Assembly (NCBI GenBank): GCA_038210655.1
Contig: JBBQWM010000012.1
Span: forward strand, 77,902-141,901
Source: 54-19 sp038210655
GTDB lineage: Bacteria; Chloroflexota; Chloroflexia; Chloroheliales; Chloroheliaceae
DNA length: 64,000 nucleotides
Direction: 5' to 3'
A program made the position numbers and the translations under genes. Below the pieces are notes generated by a model, which saw only the letters and a list, made by a program, of their open reading frames with translations, did not search any database and was not told the DNA's origin. Numbering within the stretch: position 1 is the stretch's first letter; each line of letters begins with the position of its first letter. Below are positions 24,429-33,941 of this stretch, piece after piece.

Positions 24429-25421
24429 CTATTCTAGCCCCAACCTCTCGCGGAACATTTTGATAAAGCCGGGTACATCTAACTGCAAACAGACCTCGGC
24501 ATTAGAAGGGTGTTCCAGGCGGATGCCAATTGCGTCGTCATATTCGCCCTTATTTTCGACCAGATCAACCGCCATTTGATTGTAGCCGACCGATTGCCCC
24601 CGTGTAAACTTGCCCTGAGTCTCGACATCGACCTGCATTCGTTCGGTTTGTACCAGTTCCGGGCGGATCGCTACCCCGACCGCGAGTGGGTCGTGCAAGC
24701 GTGCGCCATTATCAACCCCGTAGACCCGGCTATAGTAACGCAACAGTTCGAGCGAGGCAGCAGCGATAGGCGAAAGGCTTTCGCGCTGGGCTTCCAAATG
24801 AGCGATTTCGCGCCAGCGCAAGAGGGCCAAATTAGTCACATCCAGCCCAACCAGCGTAATAGCCGCGCCGCTATTCATGACCGCCTGGGCCGCTTCGGGG
24901 TCATTATAGAAGTTGGCCTCGGCGACCGGCGTGATATTACCCGGTGTCCGTACCGCGCCGCCCATAATAATTAGCCGTTTGAGTTTGCGTCCAAAATGGG
25001 GGTCAAGCAAGAGGGCCATCGCCAGGTTGGTCAGCGGCCCGACCGCGATGACGGTCAACTCGCCGGGGTAACGTTCGGCCATATCGATCAAGAACTTGGG
25101 GGCGAGTGGTACGACCGGCTTGGCGGTTGGTTCGGGCAGTTCAAGCTGACCCATCCCGTGCGGCCCGTGAAAATAGGTGGCAGTCGTCAACCGGCGCACT
25201 AGCGGGCGGGCCGCGCCCCTCGAAACTGGAATATCGGCCCGGCCTGCCAGTTCCAGCACCGCCAGCGTATTGCGGGTAGTTTCTTCGACCGACACATTGC
25301 CCGCAACCGTCGTGCAGCCGATCATTTCTAGTTCGGGCGACCGCAAGGCCAGCATCAAAGCCAGCGCATCGTCTACCCCGGTATCGACATCCATCAAAAT
25401 TTTCGTTGGTGTACTTGACAC
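24429..25421 (-). CDS. Nucleoside hydrolase (inosine-uridine preferring type)
   Basis: 330 residues. The N-terminal calcium-binding signature MDVDTGVDDALAL (DxDxGxDD) is intact and followed by CTTVAGNVSVEETTRN. Further family pieces are AVGPLTNLAMAL, IIMGGAVRTPGNITPVAEANFYNDPEAA (substrate loop) and a late HDPLAV with the catalytic-site His and Asp. It splits ribonucleosides into base and ribose for salvage or catabolism. GTG 25421 is the start, with GGAG about seven bases upstream. No sugar kinase or nucleoside transporter is adjacent. Confidence 0.93.
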   Translation of the reverse strand: MSSTPTKILMDVDTGVDDALALMLALRSPELEMIGCTTVAGNVSVEETTRNTLAVLELAGRADIPVSRGAARPLVRRLTTATYFHGPHGMGQLELPEPTAKPVVPLAPKFLIDMAERYPGELTVIAVGPLTNLAMALLLDPHFGRKLKRLIIMGGAVRTPGNITPVAEANFYNDPEAAQAVMNSGAAITLVGLDVTNLALLRWREIAHLEAQRESLSPIAAASLELLRYYSRVYGVDNGARLHDPLAVGVAIRPELVQTERMQVDVETQGKFTRGQSVGYNQMAVDLVENKGEYDDAIGIRLEHPSNAEVCLQLDVPGFIKMFRERLGLE

Positions 25422-25614
25422 AATTTGTCTCCTTCAAAATTAAATTAATGTGTGATATTGCTCTGTCAAAGGACGGATTGATGAGTATTGTAGCAATTGA
25501 AGAAGTATTAGACAAACCGCCAGGCAGCAAGATGACGCGGATTGTTCGAGGGTTTGTATGATTGGCAAGGCCAGCGATAGCACAGGAGAAGCGGCCTTCT
25601 GCTGGCCCTTGCTG

Positions 25615-26094
25615 CTAAATTCCAAGCATTTTCCTCAACTCTGTTACCTCTTCCTCTGGTATGAATTTGTGATACTTAGCCTTGATAGTGCTGTCATAAA
25701 GGTAAGTCGAGCCTACATTCAGCGTATTAGCACTGCTATTAGGATTGTTGTCATCATAGAAATAAAAACGCATTAAAGTAGAATCAATAAAATTAACCCC
25801 ATTAGACCAGTCCTTTTGATGATTTAAGAAAAAGGAAGTCGCTATCTGGATGGTATTAGGCTCAGAACTCTCTTTCAATACTTTACCATTTTGAGTAACT
25901 TTAATATGAACGATTGGCTTCGTCTTATTAGACAAAAACTTAAAATCCATGTCATGGGTATCTTTGATAACACGGGTTAGAATAAGAGTTCCCATAACGG
26001 CTATAATAACCAGAGGTATAGTTAGCAGCACCAACCGTTCTTTAAGTGAATAGATGCGTTGGGGCCATCCGAAGATATTTCGTTGGCTGTTCAT
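25615..26094 (-). CDS. Small single-pass membrane protein of unknown function
   Basis: 159 residues: a basic N-terminus (about 20 residues), one membrane helix (about 22-42, LVLLTIPLVIIAVMGTLIL), then a polar outer domain rich in Asn, Ser and Lys. Base composition is AT-richer than its neighbours, suggesting later acquisition. I do not recognise the family. ATG 26094 has AAAGGAG about seven bases upstream. It is divergent from the NB-ARC regulator, with a 418-base gap between them. Confidence 0.55.
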   Translation of the reverse strand: MNSQRNIFGWPQRIYSLKERLVLLTIPLVIIAVMGTLILTRVIKDTHDMDFKFLSNKTKPIVHIKVTQNGKVLKESSEPNTIQIATSFFLNHQKDWSNGVNFIDSTLMRFYFYDDNNPNSSANTLNVGSTYLYDSTIKAKYHKFIPEEEVTELRKMLGI

Positions 26095-26291
26095 GACGGC
26101 TCCTTTTTGAATTTAGATTACAAAGCCAAAATTTTGTTTATTCTTACTATTTCGCTATTTTCTAAATATTTTGAAAATGGTACTGACTCCCCGGTAAACT
26201 ATCAAAGTGGCGCTTAATATGTAATTTTTAAATAAAAGCTTAGTAAGGCATAAAATAGCACAAACAACAATTGTAAGTCAATCCCTGATAC

Positions 26292-26307
26292 TCCCCAAAT
26301 TTGGGGA
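26292..26307. promoter_or_regulatory. Perfect 16-bp palindrome in a divergent gap (possible operator)
   Basis: TCCCCAAATTTGGGGA is an exact dyad. It sits in the 418-base AT-rich gap (26095-26512) between the divergent membrane protein and the NB-ARC regulator. A regulator could bind here. No other feature is recognised in the gap. Confidence 0.4.
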
Positions 26308-26512
26308 TATTCACCAGAAATACCCTAATCTATTTGTTATTGCAAACCGTATATTTAGATTAAGGTGAATGAAAAATTTAGGAAAAGGTGGTAGAATACA
26401 TTATTAGGAAGAAATTCTAAGCATTTAATCAAAACGGTCCCAACGTTAGTGGCAGTTACATTTCGCTCCCTACCCCACAAAGTTTGAATTGAAAGCTCGA
26501 AGGAGCAGGGTA

Positions 26513-29122
26513 ATGAACAAAATAATCTCTTATCCTCGTGAACGGGAAACCCGCTTAATACCGGCGGATTTATTTCGGATGTACCGACAGCGTAGCGAAT
26601 TGAATTATAGCGAGTTGAGCCGGTTGCTGGGTTTTAAGAGCGACCGAATGGTACAAATTTGGGAGGGGGGTTACGGTCTGCCAACCGCCTCGCGGTTGCA
26701 AAAACTGATCGAAATTTATTTGGATCAGGCCGTTTTCGCCCCGGAGCAAGCTCGCCAGGAGGTTCGCCAACTTTGGGATAGCGTCAGGCAAGCCACCGAG
26801 AGCTTTGGTAAGACGACCCGGCCCTATCCCGAATTTGATAATAGCTGGTTTGAGAAATTGCTGGCGGGTCAGACCCAGCCTGAACCAGCCTCACTGCACT
26901 CTACTCGGCCTTTTCTCATCCCACCACCGGAGGCTGCTGCTTCATCCCCGCCTGACAATTTGCCTGCTCCGCTCAGTTCTTTTATCGGACGGGAGCGGGA
27001 AATAGCGACCGGTTGTGCTTTGCTGCATCGGAGAGGGGTGCGCTTGCTGACCCTGATCGGCCCGGCGGGGACTGGCAAGACCCGGTTGGCGCTCCGTATG
27101 GCGGCTAATTTGCTGGACGAAGGCGAAGGGCGGGATGGTCTTTATTTTGTGGCACTGGCAACCGCGACCGACGCGGATCAAGTGCTGGCGGCTATTGCTC
27201 AGGCGTTGGATGTCAAAGAGACCGCTGGGCAACCTCTTTTGCAAAGCCTCAAACGCCATTTGCACGATAAACAAACTCTGCTCGTGCTAGATAATTTTGA
27301 ACAAGTAGTGTCGGCTGGCCCTTTGATAGCTGAATTGCTGGTCGCCGCTCCCCGGCTCAAAGCCCTGGCGACGAGCCGTCAGGTTTTGCAGCTTTACGGA
27401 GAGCAACAATTCGAGGTTCCGCCGCTCAGGTTGCCCTCGGATGATTTGGAAGGCAAACTTTTGGCGATAACGAAGGGGGCGGTGCGGCCCGACCCGGCGG
27501 TTATTACTGCGACGCTTTTGCAACAGTCGGAGGCGGTTCAGCTTTTCGTCGAACGGGCGAAGTTGGTCAAGCCCGATTTCGTGTTGACCCCCGATAACGC
27601 GGCTGCTGTCACCCAACTTTGCCGCCGGTTGGATGGGCTACCTCTAGCGCTTGAGTTGGCAGCGGCTCAGGTCAAATTGTTCTCGCCTGCCGCATTGGTC
27701 GTCCAGTTGGGGATGGTGGCGGGGTTTCAGCCTTATTTGCGTTGGTCGCCCCACACCTCCGGCGACCGCCCGGAACGCCAGCAAACCCTGGAACGGGCGC
27801 TGGATTGGAGCTATCGGCTGCTGAGTGTTGAGGAACAGCAGTTTTTCCGAGGTTTAGGCGTTTTTGTAAACGGGTGGACGGCTCCGGCAGCTAAGTCGGT
27901 GGTCGGTTTGTCGGGCGAAGGGTTGACCGCTCTGGTGGACAAGAGTCTGGTAAAGCACAAGACAGGTCGAGATGGGCAACCCCGTTTTGAGTTGCTGGAA
28001 ACGCTACGTGAATATACTTTGCTGCGGTTGCGCGAGAATAGGGCCGAAAGCGGCAAGCAAGAACTGGACGACCTTCACTACCACCACGCCCTTTATTACC
28101 TCGAATTGGTTGAGGAGGCCGGGCCTCAATTGACCGGGCCGGAGCAGACCCTTTGGTACGCCCGGCTAGAAGACGAACACGACAATTTGCGGGCGGCGCT
28201 CGGCTGGTTGTTAGAACAGGGCTGGCGGGCTAGTAATCTGGAACTGGCGGCCCGGTTAGCGGCAGGCTTGCGGATGTTCTGGTGGGTGCGAGGCTATTTG
28301 AGTGAAGGACGGCGCTGGTTGGAGACGACGTTGGCCCAGGTGCGGGCCAGCAAGGGCGGCGCGACTGTGGCGGCGGCGGTCTTGGGTAAGCTGGTTAACG
28401 CTGCCGGGACGCTGGCCTTTTCGCAAAATGATTACGGACGGGCGCACGCCTTGTATCTGGAAGCTTTACGACTCCATTGCGAATTGCAGGATAAGACCGG
28501 GCAGGCGCTCAATTTGAACAATCTGGGGTCAGCGGTTCTCAACCAGGGTGACTTTGCCGGGGCCAGAAAGTATTACCAGGAAAGTCTCAAGTTACGCTAC
28601 GAATTGGGCGACACCTATATGACGGCGGTTGCGCTTGGCAATTTGGGGACGCTGGATCGGCTGGAAGGCGACTACGTTCAGGCCGAAGTCCGTTGCGAAC
28701 AATGCCTGACCCTCACCCGTGAGGTGGGCAACCAGCAAGGAATTGCTCGTGCGCTGAACTACCTGGGAGCGATTGCCTTCGACCGAGAGCAATACGAACG
28801 GTCGGCCCAATTGCCAAAGGAGAGCCTGACCTTGCGCCAACAGATTGGCGACCGGGGCGGGATCGCTGAATGTCTGGAACGCTTGGCCGGGTTGAGCGGA
28901 GTGCAGCGCGATCCGGGTCGGGCGGCTCGGCTTTTTGGGGCGGCGGAGCGCTTGCGCGAGACGATTGGCGCACCCCTTCCGCCCTATCTCCAACCCGATT
29001 ACGACCGAGATCTGGCGCTTGCCCGCAAAGATTACCCCCCGTCCGATTTTGCGACAGCCTGGGCCGAAGGCCGGGCGCTCCCGCTCGATCACATCATTGT
29101 GTATGGGTTGGAAAGAAGCTAG
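26513..29122 (+). CDS. HTH / NB-ARC-type ATPase / TPR transcriptional regulator
   Basis: 869 residues from ATG 26513, which has AAGGAG seven bases upstream (a longer frame from 26489 is less likely). Domain order is as follows. An XRE-like helix-turn-helix covers about 15-70 (ELNYSELSRLLGFKSDRMVQIWEGG). A STAND/NB-ARC ATPase follows, with the entry motif FIGREREI, Walker A GPAGTGKTRLAL near 182-193 and Walker B LLVLDNFEQV near 255-265, plus a GLPLALELAA motif. A helical region and TPR repeats (about 620-830) complete it. Such proteins act as signal-dependent regulators, and STAND/TPR proteins can also be defence sensors. No effector domain is present, and the neighbourhood is not a defence island, so regulation is more likely. 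Confidence 0.82.
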   Translation: MNKIISYPRERETRLIPADLFRMYRQRSELNYSELSRLLGFKSDRMVQIWEGGYGLPTASRLQKLIEIYLDQAVFAPEQARQEVRQLWDSVRQATESFGKTTRPYPEFDNSWFEKLLAGQTQPEPASLHSTRPFLIPPPEAAASSPPDNLPAPLSSFIGREREIATGCALLHRRGVRLLTLIGPAGTGKTRLALRMAANLLDEGEGRDGLYFVALATATDADQVLAAIAQALDVKETAGQPLLQSLKRHLHDKQTLLVLDNFEQVVSAGPLIAELLVAAPRLKALATSRQVLQLYGEQQFEVPPLRLPSDDLEGKLLAITKGAVRPDPAVITATLLQQSEAVQLFVERAKLVKPDFVLTPDNAAAVTQLCRRLDGLPLALELAAAQVKLFSPAALVVQLGMVAGFQPYLRWSPHTSGDRPERQQTLERALDWSYRLLSVEEQQFFRGLGVFVNGWTAPAAKSVVGLSGEGLTALVDKSLVKHKTGRDGQPRFELLETLREYTLLRLRENRAESGKQELDDLHYHHALYYLELVEEAGPQLTGPEQTLWYARLEDEHDNLRAALGWLLEQGWRASNLELAARLAAGLRMFWWVRGYLSEGRRWLETTLAQVRASKGGATVAAAVLGKLVNAAGTLAFSQNDYGRAHALYLEALRLHCELQDKTGQALNLNNLGSAVLNQGDFAGARKYYQESLKLRYELGDTYMTAVALGNLGTLDRLEGDYVQAEVRCEQCLTLTREVGNQQGIARALNYLGAIAFDREQYERSAQLPKESLTLRQQIGDRGGIAECLERLAGLSGVQRDPGRAARLFGAAERLRETIGAPLPPYLQPDYDRDLALARKDYPPSDFATAWAEGRALPLDHIIVYGLERS

Positions 29123-29184
29123 GCGCGGGCCGGATTGAACAATTTAGCTGCCGGAGCCGTTTATAAGGGCAAGGGGGTCAGCTA

Positions 29185-32175
29185 GTGCAGCTAAAAGGCC
29201 GGAAAAGTCGCTTTCGTCCACCTGTGGCGGCGGTCGATCAGCAAATAAAGAATGAGGCGACCCGACCGGCGGAGCAATCCGGCGGTGGGGTGGTTCAGTC
29301 GCGTCCGGGGCGGGGTCGTCCGCGCCAAAGCCTGCTATGGGCCGGGCTGGTCGGTGGGCTGACGCTAGGGCTGACCTGGCTGGCGCTATGGCTCACGCCA
29401 CCCGAACGGCAGGTTTTGGTCGGTCTGGAAGATACCAGCCCCTACACGACCTCTTTTTATCTCCCCGAAAAAAACGCCAGCTTCAGCTACCGTTGGACCC
29501 GCCCGGAATGGCAACTGCGCTTTGCGGCGGTCGGGTCGCGCCCCTATCAACTGCGACTGGCTTTGCTTAGTCCGGCCCAAAACCCGCTAGAGGTGACGGA
29601 CAGCGCCGGGCGGCTGATCGCTACGTTTAGTCCGACCGCCGAATTACAGACCTACCGTCTAACGATCCCTGCCGGGGCCGTCACAAGTAGTGGCGATCTG
29701 CTGCTGTACTTCAAGACTGCCCGCTATATCCCGGCTACTCCCGACCAGCGCGAACTTGGCCTGGTTGTTGCCAGCCTCGATCTGAAAGGGCAGGGGTTAA
29801 GCCTGCCGCCCCTGGTTGTGATCGTGATCGGGCTGGCGGTCTACGGGTTGGGGCCGAGGCTCCTTCGGGTCAGACGCAAGCGGCTAATTTACAGGCTGGC
29901 TTTGCTGGTCGCTACCGGGCTGGTCGGACTGATTACGTTTTGGCATATCAGCCCGGATTACCGTTTCGAGCCGGACGACCCAACTTTAGACGCGGCCCTT
30001 TCAGGCTTTTACAAGGCCGAGCGCAACGAAGCTTACGCCTATCGCTGGGCGCAACCCGATTGGCAACTGAATTTGCCCCAAATCGAGCGCGGCAACTACG
30101 AATTGCGGTTGGGCGCTCTCGCCCCGGAGCCAGTCACGGTCAGCCTGACCGATAGCCTGAGCGGGCAAATCCTAACTACCTTTCAAGTCACCGACCGTTG
30201 GAAGCTATATACTCTGGCGCTTCCATCGGACGGGCAGTTACAGCTGGCTTTTCACAGCCCCGGCTATCTCTCGCCTTTCGACTCGGACGACCGCAGGCTA
30301 GGCTTGATGATCTCGCAACTCGACCTCAAGCGGCAAAACGAAAGCGGCCTACTCTGGCTGGCTCTAGCATGGCTTGCTTATCTCCTATTGCTATTTCCGC
30401 TCGTCATAAGTGTCTTCAAAAGTGATCAGACATCAGAAATTAGAAATCAGAAATTAGAGATCAGAAATCAGGTATCAGGTATCAGCGATCAGGTTTCAGG
30501 TATTAGCGATCAGGTGTTAGGTATCAGCGATCAGGTGTCAGGTATTAGCAATCAACCCATCACAGCCCAACTTCCCACACCCGATCCTCAGCCCTCAGTC
30601 CTCAGTCCTCAGTCCTCCTTTTTCAGCCCTCAGTCCTCAGCCCTCATTCCTCTTGCCTTGCTCGGCTTTGGCTTGCGGGCGATCAATCCGGGGGCCTTGA
30701 GCATTTTTATAGACGAGGCGTTGCATATTCGGGCGGCGCAAATGGTGCAGGCCGGGGGCGGCTTGGACGGACTGTTCGTAATGGCAATCGATAGCAAAGC
30801 TCTACACGGGTGGGTGCTGGCTGGAATGTACGGGTTGGTCGGGGCCGATCAGTTCTTGTTATGGGCGCGGTTATTTTCGGCTTTATGTGGGTTGGTGACG
30901 CTGTTGGCTTGCTATGGGCTGGCGGCGCGGCTGTTTTCGGTACGGGCCGGGCTAGTGGCTGCCGGATTATGGGCGATCCTACCCTTTGCGGTCTGGCACG
31001 ACCGTCTGGCGTTGGTAGACCCCCTTATGACGACGCTGGTCAGCCTTGCGCTTTATTTCAGCTTGCGGGGGTTGGAAGTATCGGGGCGGTGGGCCGGGTT
31101 AGGGTACGGGCTGTTGGCAGGGTTTTGCCTGACCACCGCTCTTTTGACCAAGTTACCGGCCTTGCTGATTGCCCCGGCCCCACTACTGGCCCTGGCTCTG
31201 CTCTATCGTCCCGCCGAATGGAAGTGGCGATGGCCCCGGTTGGGGCCAATCTATGCCATCTTTGGCCTGACCGTTCTGCCGGTAATCGCTCTCTACAACG
31301 GGCGGTGGGGCGGAGGCCAGCAGGAGGACAAGTTGAGCGGCCCCCAACTCGGTCTGCTCTGGGACAACTTGCTCACGCTGGCACAATGGAGCTATACTTA
31401 TTTGACCTTGCCTTTGAGCTTGCTGATTGTTTTGGGCTGGCGGTTCGCTTTTAGCCAAAACTGGCGGGTTGCCCTCTTTTTGGGCCTGACCGCCTTGCTG
31501 CCCGGTCTGGTGATGGCGGCTACCGCCCGAACGCTCTATCCGCGCTATCTGTTATTCTGTCTGGTTCCGGCCCTGGTAATGGCTGCCGGAGGTCTGGTCT
31601 ATGGCCTGGATCGGCTGCGGGAAAGTTTGAAACCGGGCGCGAAACGCTATCTTGCACCGTTGGTAGCGGTCGGGCTGCTGCTGTTGAGCTTGCCTGCACT
31701 CTGGTTCGACTTTCAGACTGTCACCGACCCGGCTCAGGTCAGCCTGCCAAAAGTAGACCGCTTTCAGTATATCGAAGGTTGGCCTGCCGGGGGCAAGGTC
31801 GAGCAAATGGCGACCTACCTGCGCGATAGTGAGCCGCAAAACGGTCAGGTACTGACGGTTATCGGGGCAGACTATATTTCGTACAGCGCTTTGCAAATTT
31901 ATCTCGCGCCGCGTCCCGCGCTAAATTTGCTTTTCGCTGCCGGGATGTCTCCGGTCCGACTGGAAAAAAAGGTGCGGACGGCCCTGACCAGCGGCCCCAC
32001 CTTTTTGCTGCTGATCGAGCCAAAGTATAACGAATTGTTGCAAAACTACCGCCAGACCTATCCCGATCTTACTTTCCAACCGACCCTTACGCTCGATAGA
32101 CCGGGTGGGCAGTATCGGTTGGTGGCCTATCGCTTACTTGGCAGGGCGAACCCGCCAGCTCGAGCATTTGTCTAA
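29185..32175 (+). CDS. GT39-like membrane glycosyltransferase with in-frame heptamer-array insert
   Basis: 996 residues. N-terminal part: membrane helix (about 50-68), an outer beta-type domain (about 75-205), a second helix, and a second copy of the same domain (about 265-390), so an internal duplication exists (compare SFSYRWTRPEWQL with AYAYRWAQPDWQL). After another helix, residues about 414-488 are encoded by tandem heptanucleotides and read as QVSGISD repeats, then a PSVLSPQSS stretch. From about 490 the GT39 (PMT_2) core follows with IFIDEALHIRAAQ (Asp-Glu loop) and many helices. The enzyme would transfer sugar from a polyprenyl donor. GTG 29185 follows a purine-rich stretch (AAGGGCAAGGGGG). 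It is followed closely by another membrane protein. Confidence 0.72.
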   Translation: MQLKGRKSRFRPPVAAVDQQIKNEATRPAEQSGGGVVQSRPGRGRPRQSLLWAGLVGGLTLGLTWLALWLTPPERQVLVGLEDTSPYTTSFYLPEKNASFSYRWTRPEWQLRFAAVGSRPYQLRLALLSPAQNPLEVTDSAGRLIATFSPTAELQTYRLTIPAGAVTSSGDLLLYFKTARYIPATPDQRELGLVVASLDLKGQGLSLPPLVVIVIGLAVYGLGPRLLRVRRKRLIYRLALLVATGLVGLITFWHISPDYRFEPDDPTLDAALSGFYKAERNEAYAYRWAQPDWQLNLPQIERGNYELRLGALAPEPVTVSLTDSLSGQILTTFQVTDRWKLYTLALPSDGQLQLAFHSPGYLSPFDSDDRRLGLMISQLDLKRQNESGLLWLALAWLAYLLLLFPLVISVFKSDQTSEIRNQKLEIRNQVSGISDQVSGISDQVLGISDQVSGISNQPITAQLPTPDPQPSVLSPQSSFFSPQSSALIPLALLGFGLRAINPGALSIFIDEALHIRAAQMVQAGGGLDGLFVMAIDSKALHGWVLAGMYGLVGADQFLLWARLFSALCGLVTLLACYGLAARLFSVRAGLVAAGLWAILPFAVWHDRLALVDPLMTTLVSLALYFSLRGLEVSGRWAGLGYGLLAGFCLTTALLTKLPALLIAPAPLLALALLYRPAEWKWRWPRLGPIYAIFGLTVLPVIALYNGRWGGGQQEDKLSGPQLGLLWDNLLTLAQWSYTYLTLPLSLLIVLGWRFAFSQNWRVALFLGLTALLPGLVMAATARTLYPRYLLFCLVPALVMAAGGLVYGLDRLRESLKPGAKRYLAPLVAVGLLLLSLPALWFDFQTVTDPAQVSLPKVDRFQYIEGWPAGGKVEQMATYLRDSEPQNGQVLTVIGADYISYSALQIYLAPRPALNLLFAAGMSPVRLEKKVRTALTSGPTFLLLIEPKYNELLQNYRQTYPDLTFQPTLTLDRPGGQYRLVAYRLLGRANPPARAFV
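30425..30550 (+). repeat. 18 tandem heptanucleotides inside a coding region
   Basis: Eighteen uninterrupted 7-base units of consensus RTYAGNN (ATCAGAA, ATCAGGT, ATTAGCG and variants), 126 bases, divisible by three. Three units encode one heptapeptide, giving the protein repeat QVSGISD. The unit type is the same as in gaps at 337-410 and 48687-48721. Confidence 0.95.
30586..30648 (+). repeat. CCTCAGT heptanucleotide array inside the same coding region
   Basis: Nine unit-lengths (63 bases) of CCTCAGT/CCTCAGC, with one 14-base degenerate double unit. It is in frame and reads PSVLSPQSS-type peptides. The same unit occurs in gaps near 23467 and 36136. Confidence 0.92.
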
Positions 32176-32186
32176 AAGGTTTTGCG

Positions 32187-33803
32187 ATGCTAAAACCGAC
32201 CTCCGCACCTAAAACCGCCTCGGCCCACTCTACCGAACCGCCGGAGATAAGTCAACGCCCCCTATTCTGGCTGGGCCGGAGCAGTCAGGCGTTGCGGCTG
32301 CTGATCCTGACGACCCTGACCGCCCGCTTGCTGACGATGCCGCAATTTATCGAGTCGGGCGATGGGCTTTTCTTTGCGCGAGGGGTGGTGCGCTATTCGA
32401 CCTATGAAGTGCGCCCGCACTGGCCGGGCTACCCGGTCTATATCTGGTTGGGCCAGCTTTTTCACCTGGCAATCCCCGACCCGGCCCTGGCCCTCCATCT
32501 GATCGCCGTACTCGCCTCGTCCCTGAGCATCTGGCCTATCGCAGCCTTAACTTCCGATTTGCGGCGCGAAGGGGGCGGCACAACCGAGCAGGCCCAACTT
32601 TGCGGCTTGATAGCCGGGCTGACCTGGGCTTTGTTGCCCTTGCCCTGGCTTTCCGGCAGCGAAATCTATAGCGATGGGGTCGCGATCTTTGTAGGGTTGG
32701 TCTTACTCTGGTTAAGCTGGCGTGGAATGCAGGCCGGGGTAGCCGCCGGAGGCTGGTTATTGCCTGCCGCCGTGTTGGGTGGATTGCTGCCGGGGGTCAG
32801 GCTGTCCTATTTTGTGCTGCTGTTGCCCTTGGTTTATGCCGTCTGGCGACAGCGTGGGCAGCGCGTTTTTGGTTGGCCTTTACCGTTCGTGACGCTGGTT
32901 GCAGTTGGCTTGAGTGGGATAACCTGGTTTGGCTGGCAATTAGCGGTCGAGGGCGGACGCTTCTTTGAAGCGTCTAATAACCATCTGAGCGGTCATTTCC
33001 AGACCTGGGGTGGCAGTCTCTTGACCGACCCGGACGGGTATACTCGCCCGGTACGTCTGCTCTATTTGACGGTTGTTTACGGGTTGGGCGGGTGGTGGCC
33101 GGAGGGCGGTATTCCCCTCTGGCGGTTGCCGCTCAGTTTGTTGGTAATCGGGTTGGGGGGCTTGGGAGGTTGGCGGCTAGGGCGGCGAGGTGGGCGCGTG
33201 GCCCAAAGGTTGCTGGCTCTCTGGCTGTGGCCTTATTTGCTGTGGGTGCTGGTCAGCCACGACTTGAATATCGCTCGTTATACTTTCCCGGTTATCGCAC
33301 TGCTGGCGATCCTGGTTGGGTTGGGTTGGCCGGATTGGGTCGGTTGGCGCAGGCTGGCCCTGATTGCGGCCCTGGCGGGTTCGTTAGCTTTGGTTACAGT
33401 TCCGCTTGCGCTCGATCACCGCCTCAGCCCGCCGGTTGGTGAAAGTCTGGCGGTGTATGTCAATACCCAACTCGACCCGGCTACCACCGCCCTGCTTTTG
33501 ACCGAGAACACTCCGCCCCCGGCCTTTATTCACATCTTCCTGTTTGAGCGGGCCGCCGCCCATCCCTATAACGCTATCGAGGCCCGTCAGTTGCAGTCCG
33601 AAACCGAAAAGCTCGAACGCGAAGGTCGCACCGTCTACACCCCCTGGTCGCCTGGCAATCCACCGACCGGCCCGGTAGACGGCGGGAAATGGGTAGCGGT
33701 CGCCCGTTTCAACCAACCGCGTCTGCTCGACTCGCTCTCTGATCTGGGAGGGGCAGGCGAGGTCTGGCTCTACCGACATATCCCCACCGCACCCCAACCC
33801 TGA
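32187..33803 (+). CDS. Polytopic membrane protein, GT39/ArnT-like
   Basis: 538 residues with about ten to eleven helices. The first loop reads MPQFIESGDGLFFARGVVRY, an acidic-residue loop after the first helix as in GT-C enzymes, followed by HWPGYPVYIWLG where PMT-like proteins have a H-P-P-x-Y motif. It starts 12 bases after the preceding GT39-like gene, so they are probably co-transcribed. The C-terminal 110 residues are soluble, with no recognised domain. A glycosyltransferase function is inferred from fold layout only. Confidence 0.6.
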   Translation: MLKPTSAPKTASAHSTEPPEISQRPLFWLGRSSQALRLLILTTLTARLLTMPQFIESGDGLFFARGVVRYSTYEVRPHWPGYPVYIWLGQLFHLAIPDPALALHLIAVLASSLSIWPIAALTSDLRREGGGTTEQAQLCGLIAGLTWALLPLPWLSGSEIYSDGVAIFVGLVLLWLSWRGMQAGVAAGGWLLPAAVLGGLLPGVRLSYFVLLLPLVYAVWRQRGQRVFGWPLPFVTLVAVGLSGITWFGWQLAVEGGRFFEASNNHLSGHFQTWGGSLLTDPDGYTRPVRLLYLTVVYGLGGWWPEGGIPLWRLPLSLLVIGLGGLGGWRLGRRGGRVAQRLLALWLWPYLLWVLVSHDLNIARYTFPVIALLAILVGLGWPDWVGWRRLALIAALAGSLALVTVPLALDHRLSPPVGESLAVYVNTQLDPATTALLLTENTPPPAFIHIFLFERAAAHPYNAIEARQLQSETEKLEREGRTVYTPWSPGNPPTGPVDGGKWVAVARFNQPRLLDSLSDLGGAGEVWLYRHIPTAPQP

Positions 33804-33838
33804 CATTTAGGGAAGCAAATAAAAATAATTGTTCCAAT

Positions 33839-33914
33839 GTAGGGGCAACCCTGGGTGGTTGCCCTCGGAGATCGTGCCGGGTGTTCACGGGCAACCACCC
33901 AGGGTTGCCCCTAC
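33839..33914. repeat. 76-bp double-palindrome element, copy 2
   Basis: Perfect 26-base arms (33839-33864 and 33889-33914) flank a 24-base centre starting TCGGAGA and ending TTCAC. Relative to copy 1 the arms have CAACC/GGTTG in place of CGACC/GGTCG, with matching changes on both sides. Confidence 0.9.
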
Positions 33915-33941
33915 CGGCATATTTTATTATTGTTGAGGCCC

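Noticed and set aside
26513..29122. Anti-phage STAND (Avs-like) defence protein
   Set aside because: It has an N-terminal HTH rather than a nuclease or other effector, and typical regulator architecture; no defence genes adjoin.
30425..30550. CRISPR array
   Set aside because: The repeats are contiguous 7-base units without spacers, and no cas genes are near.
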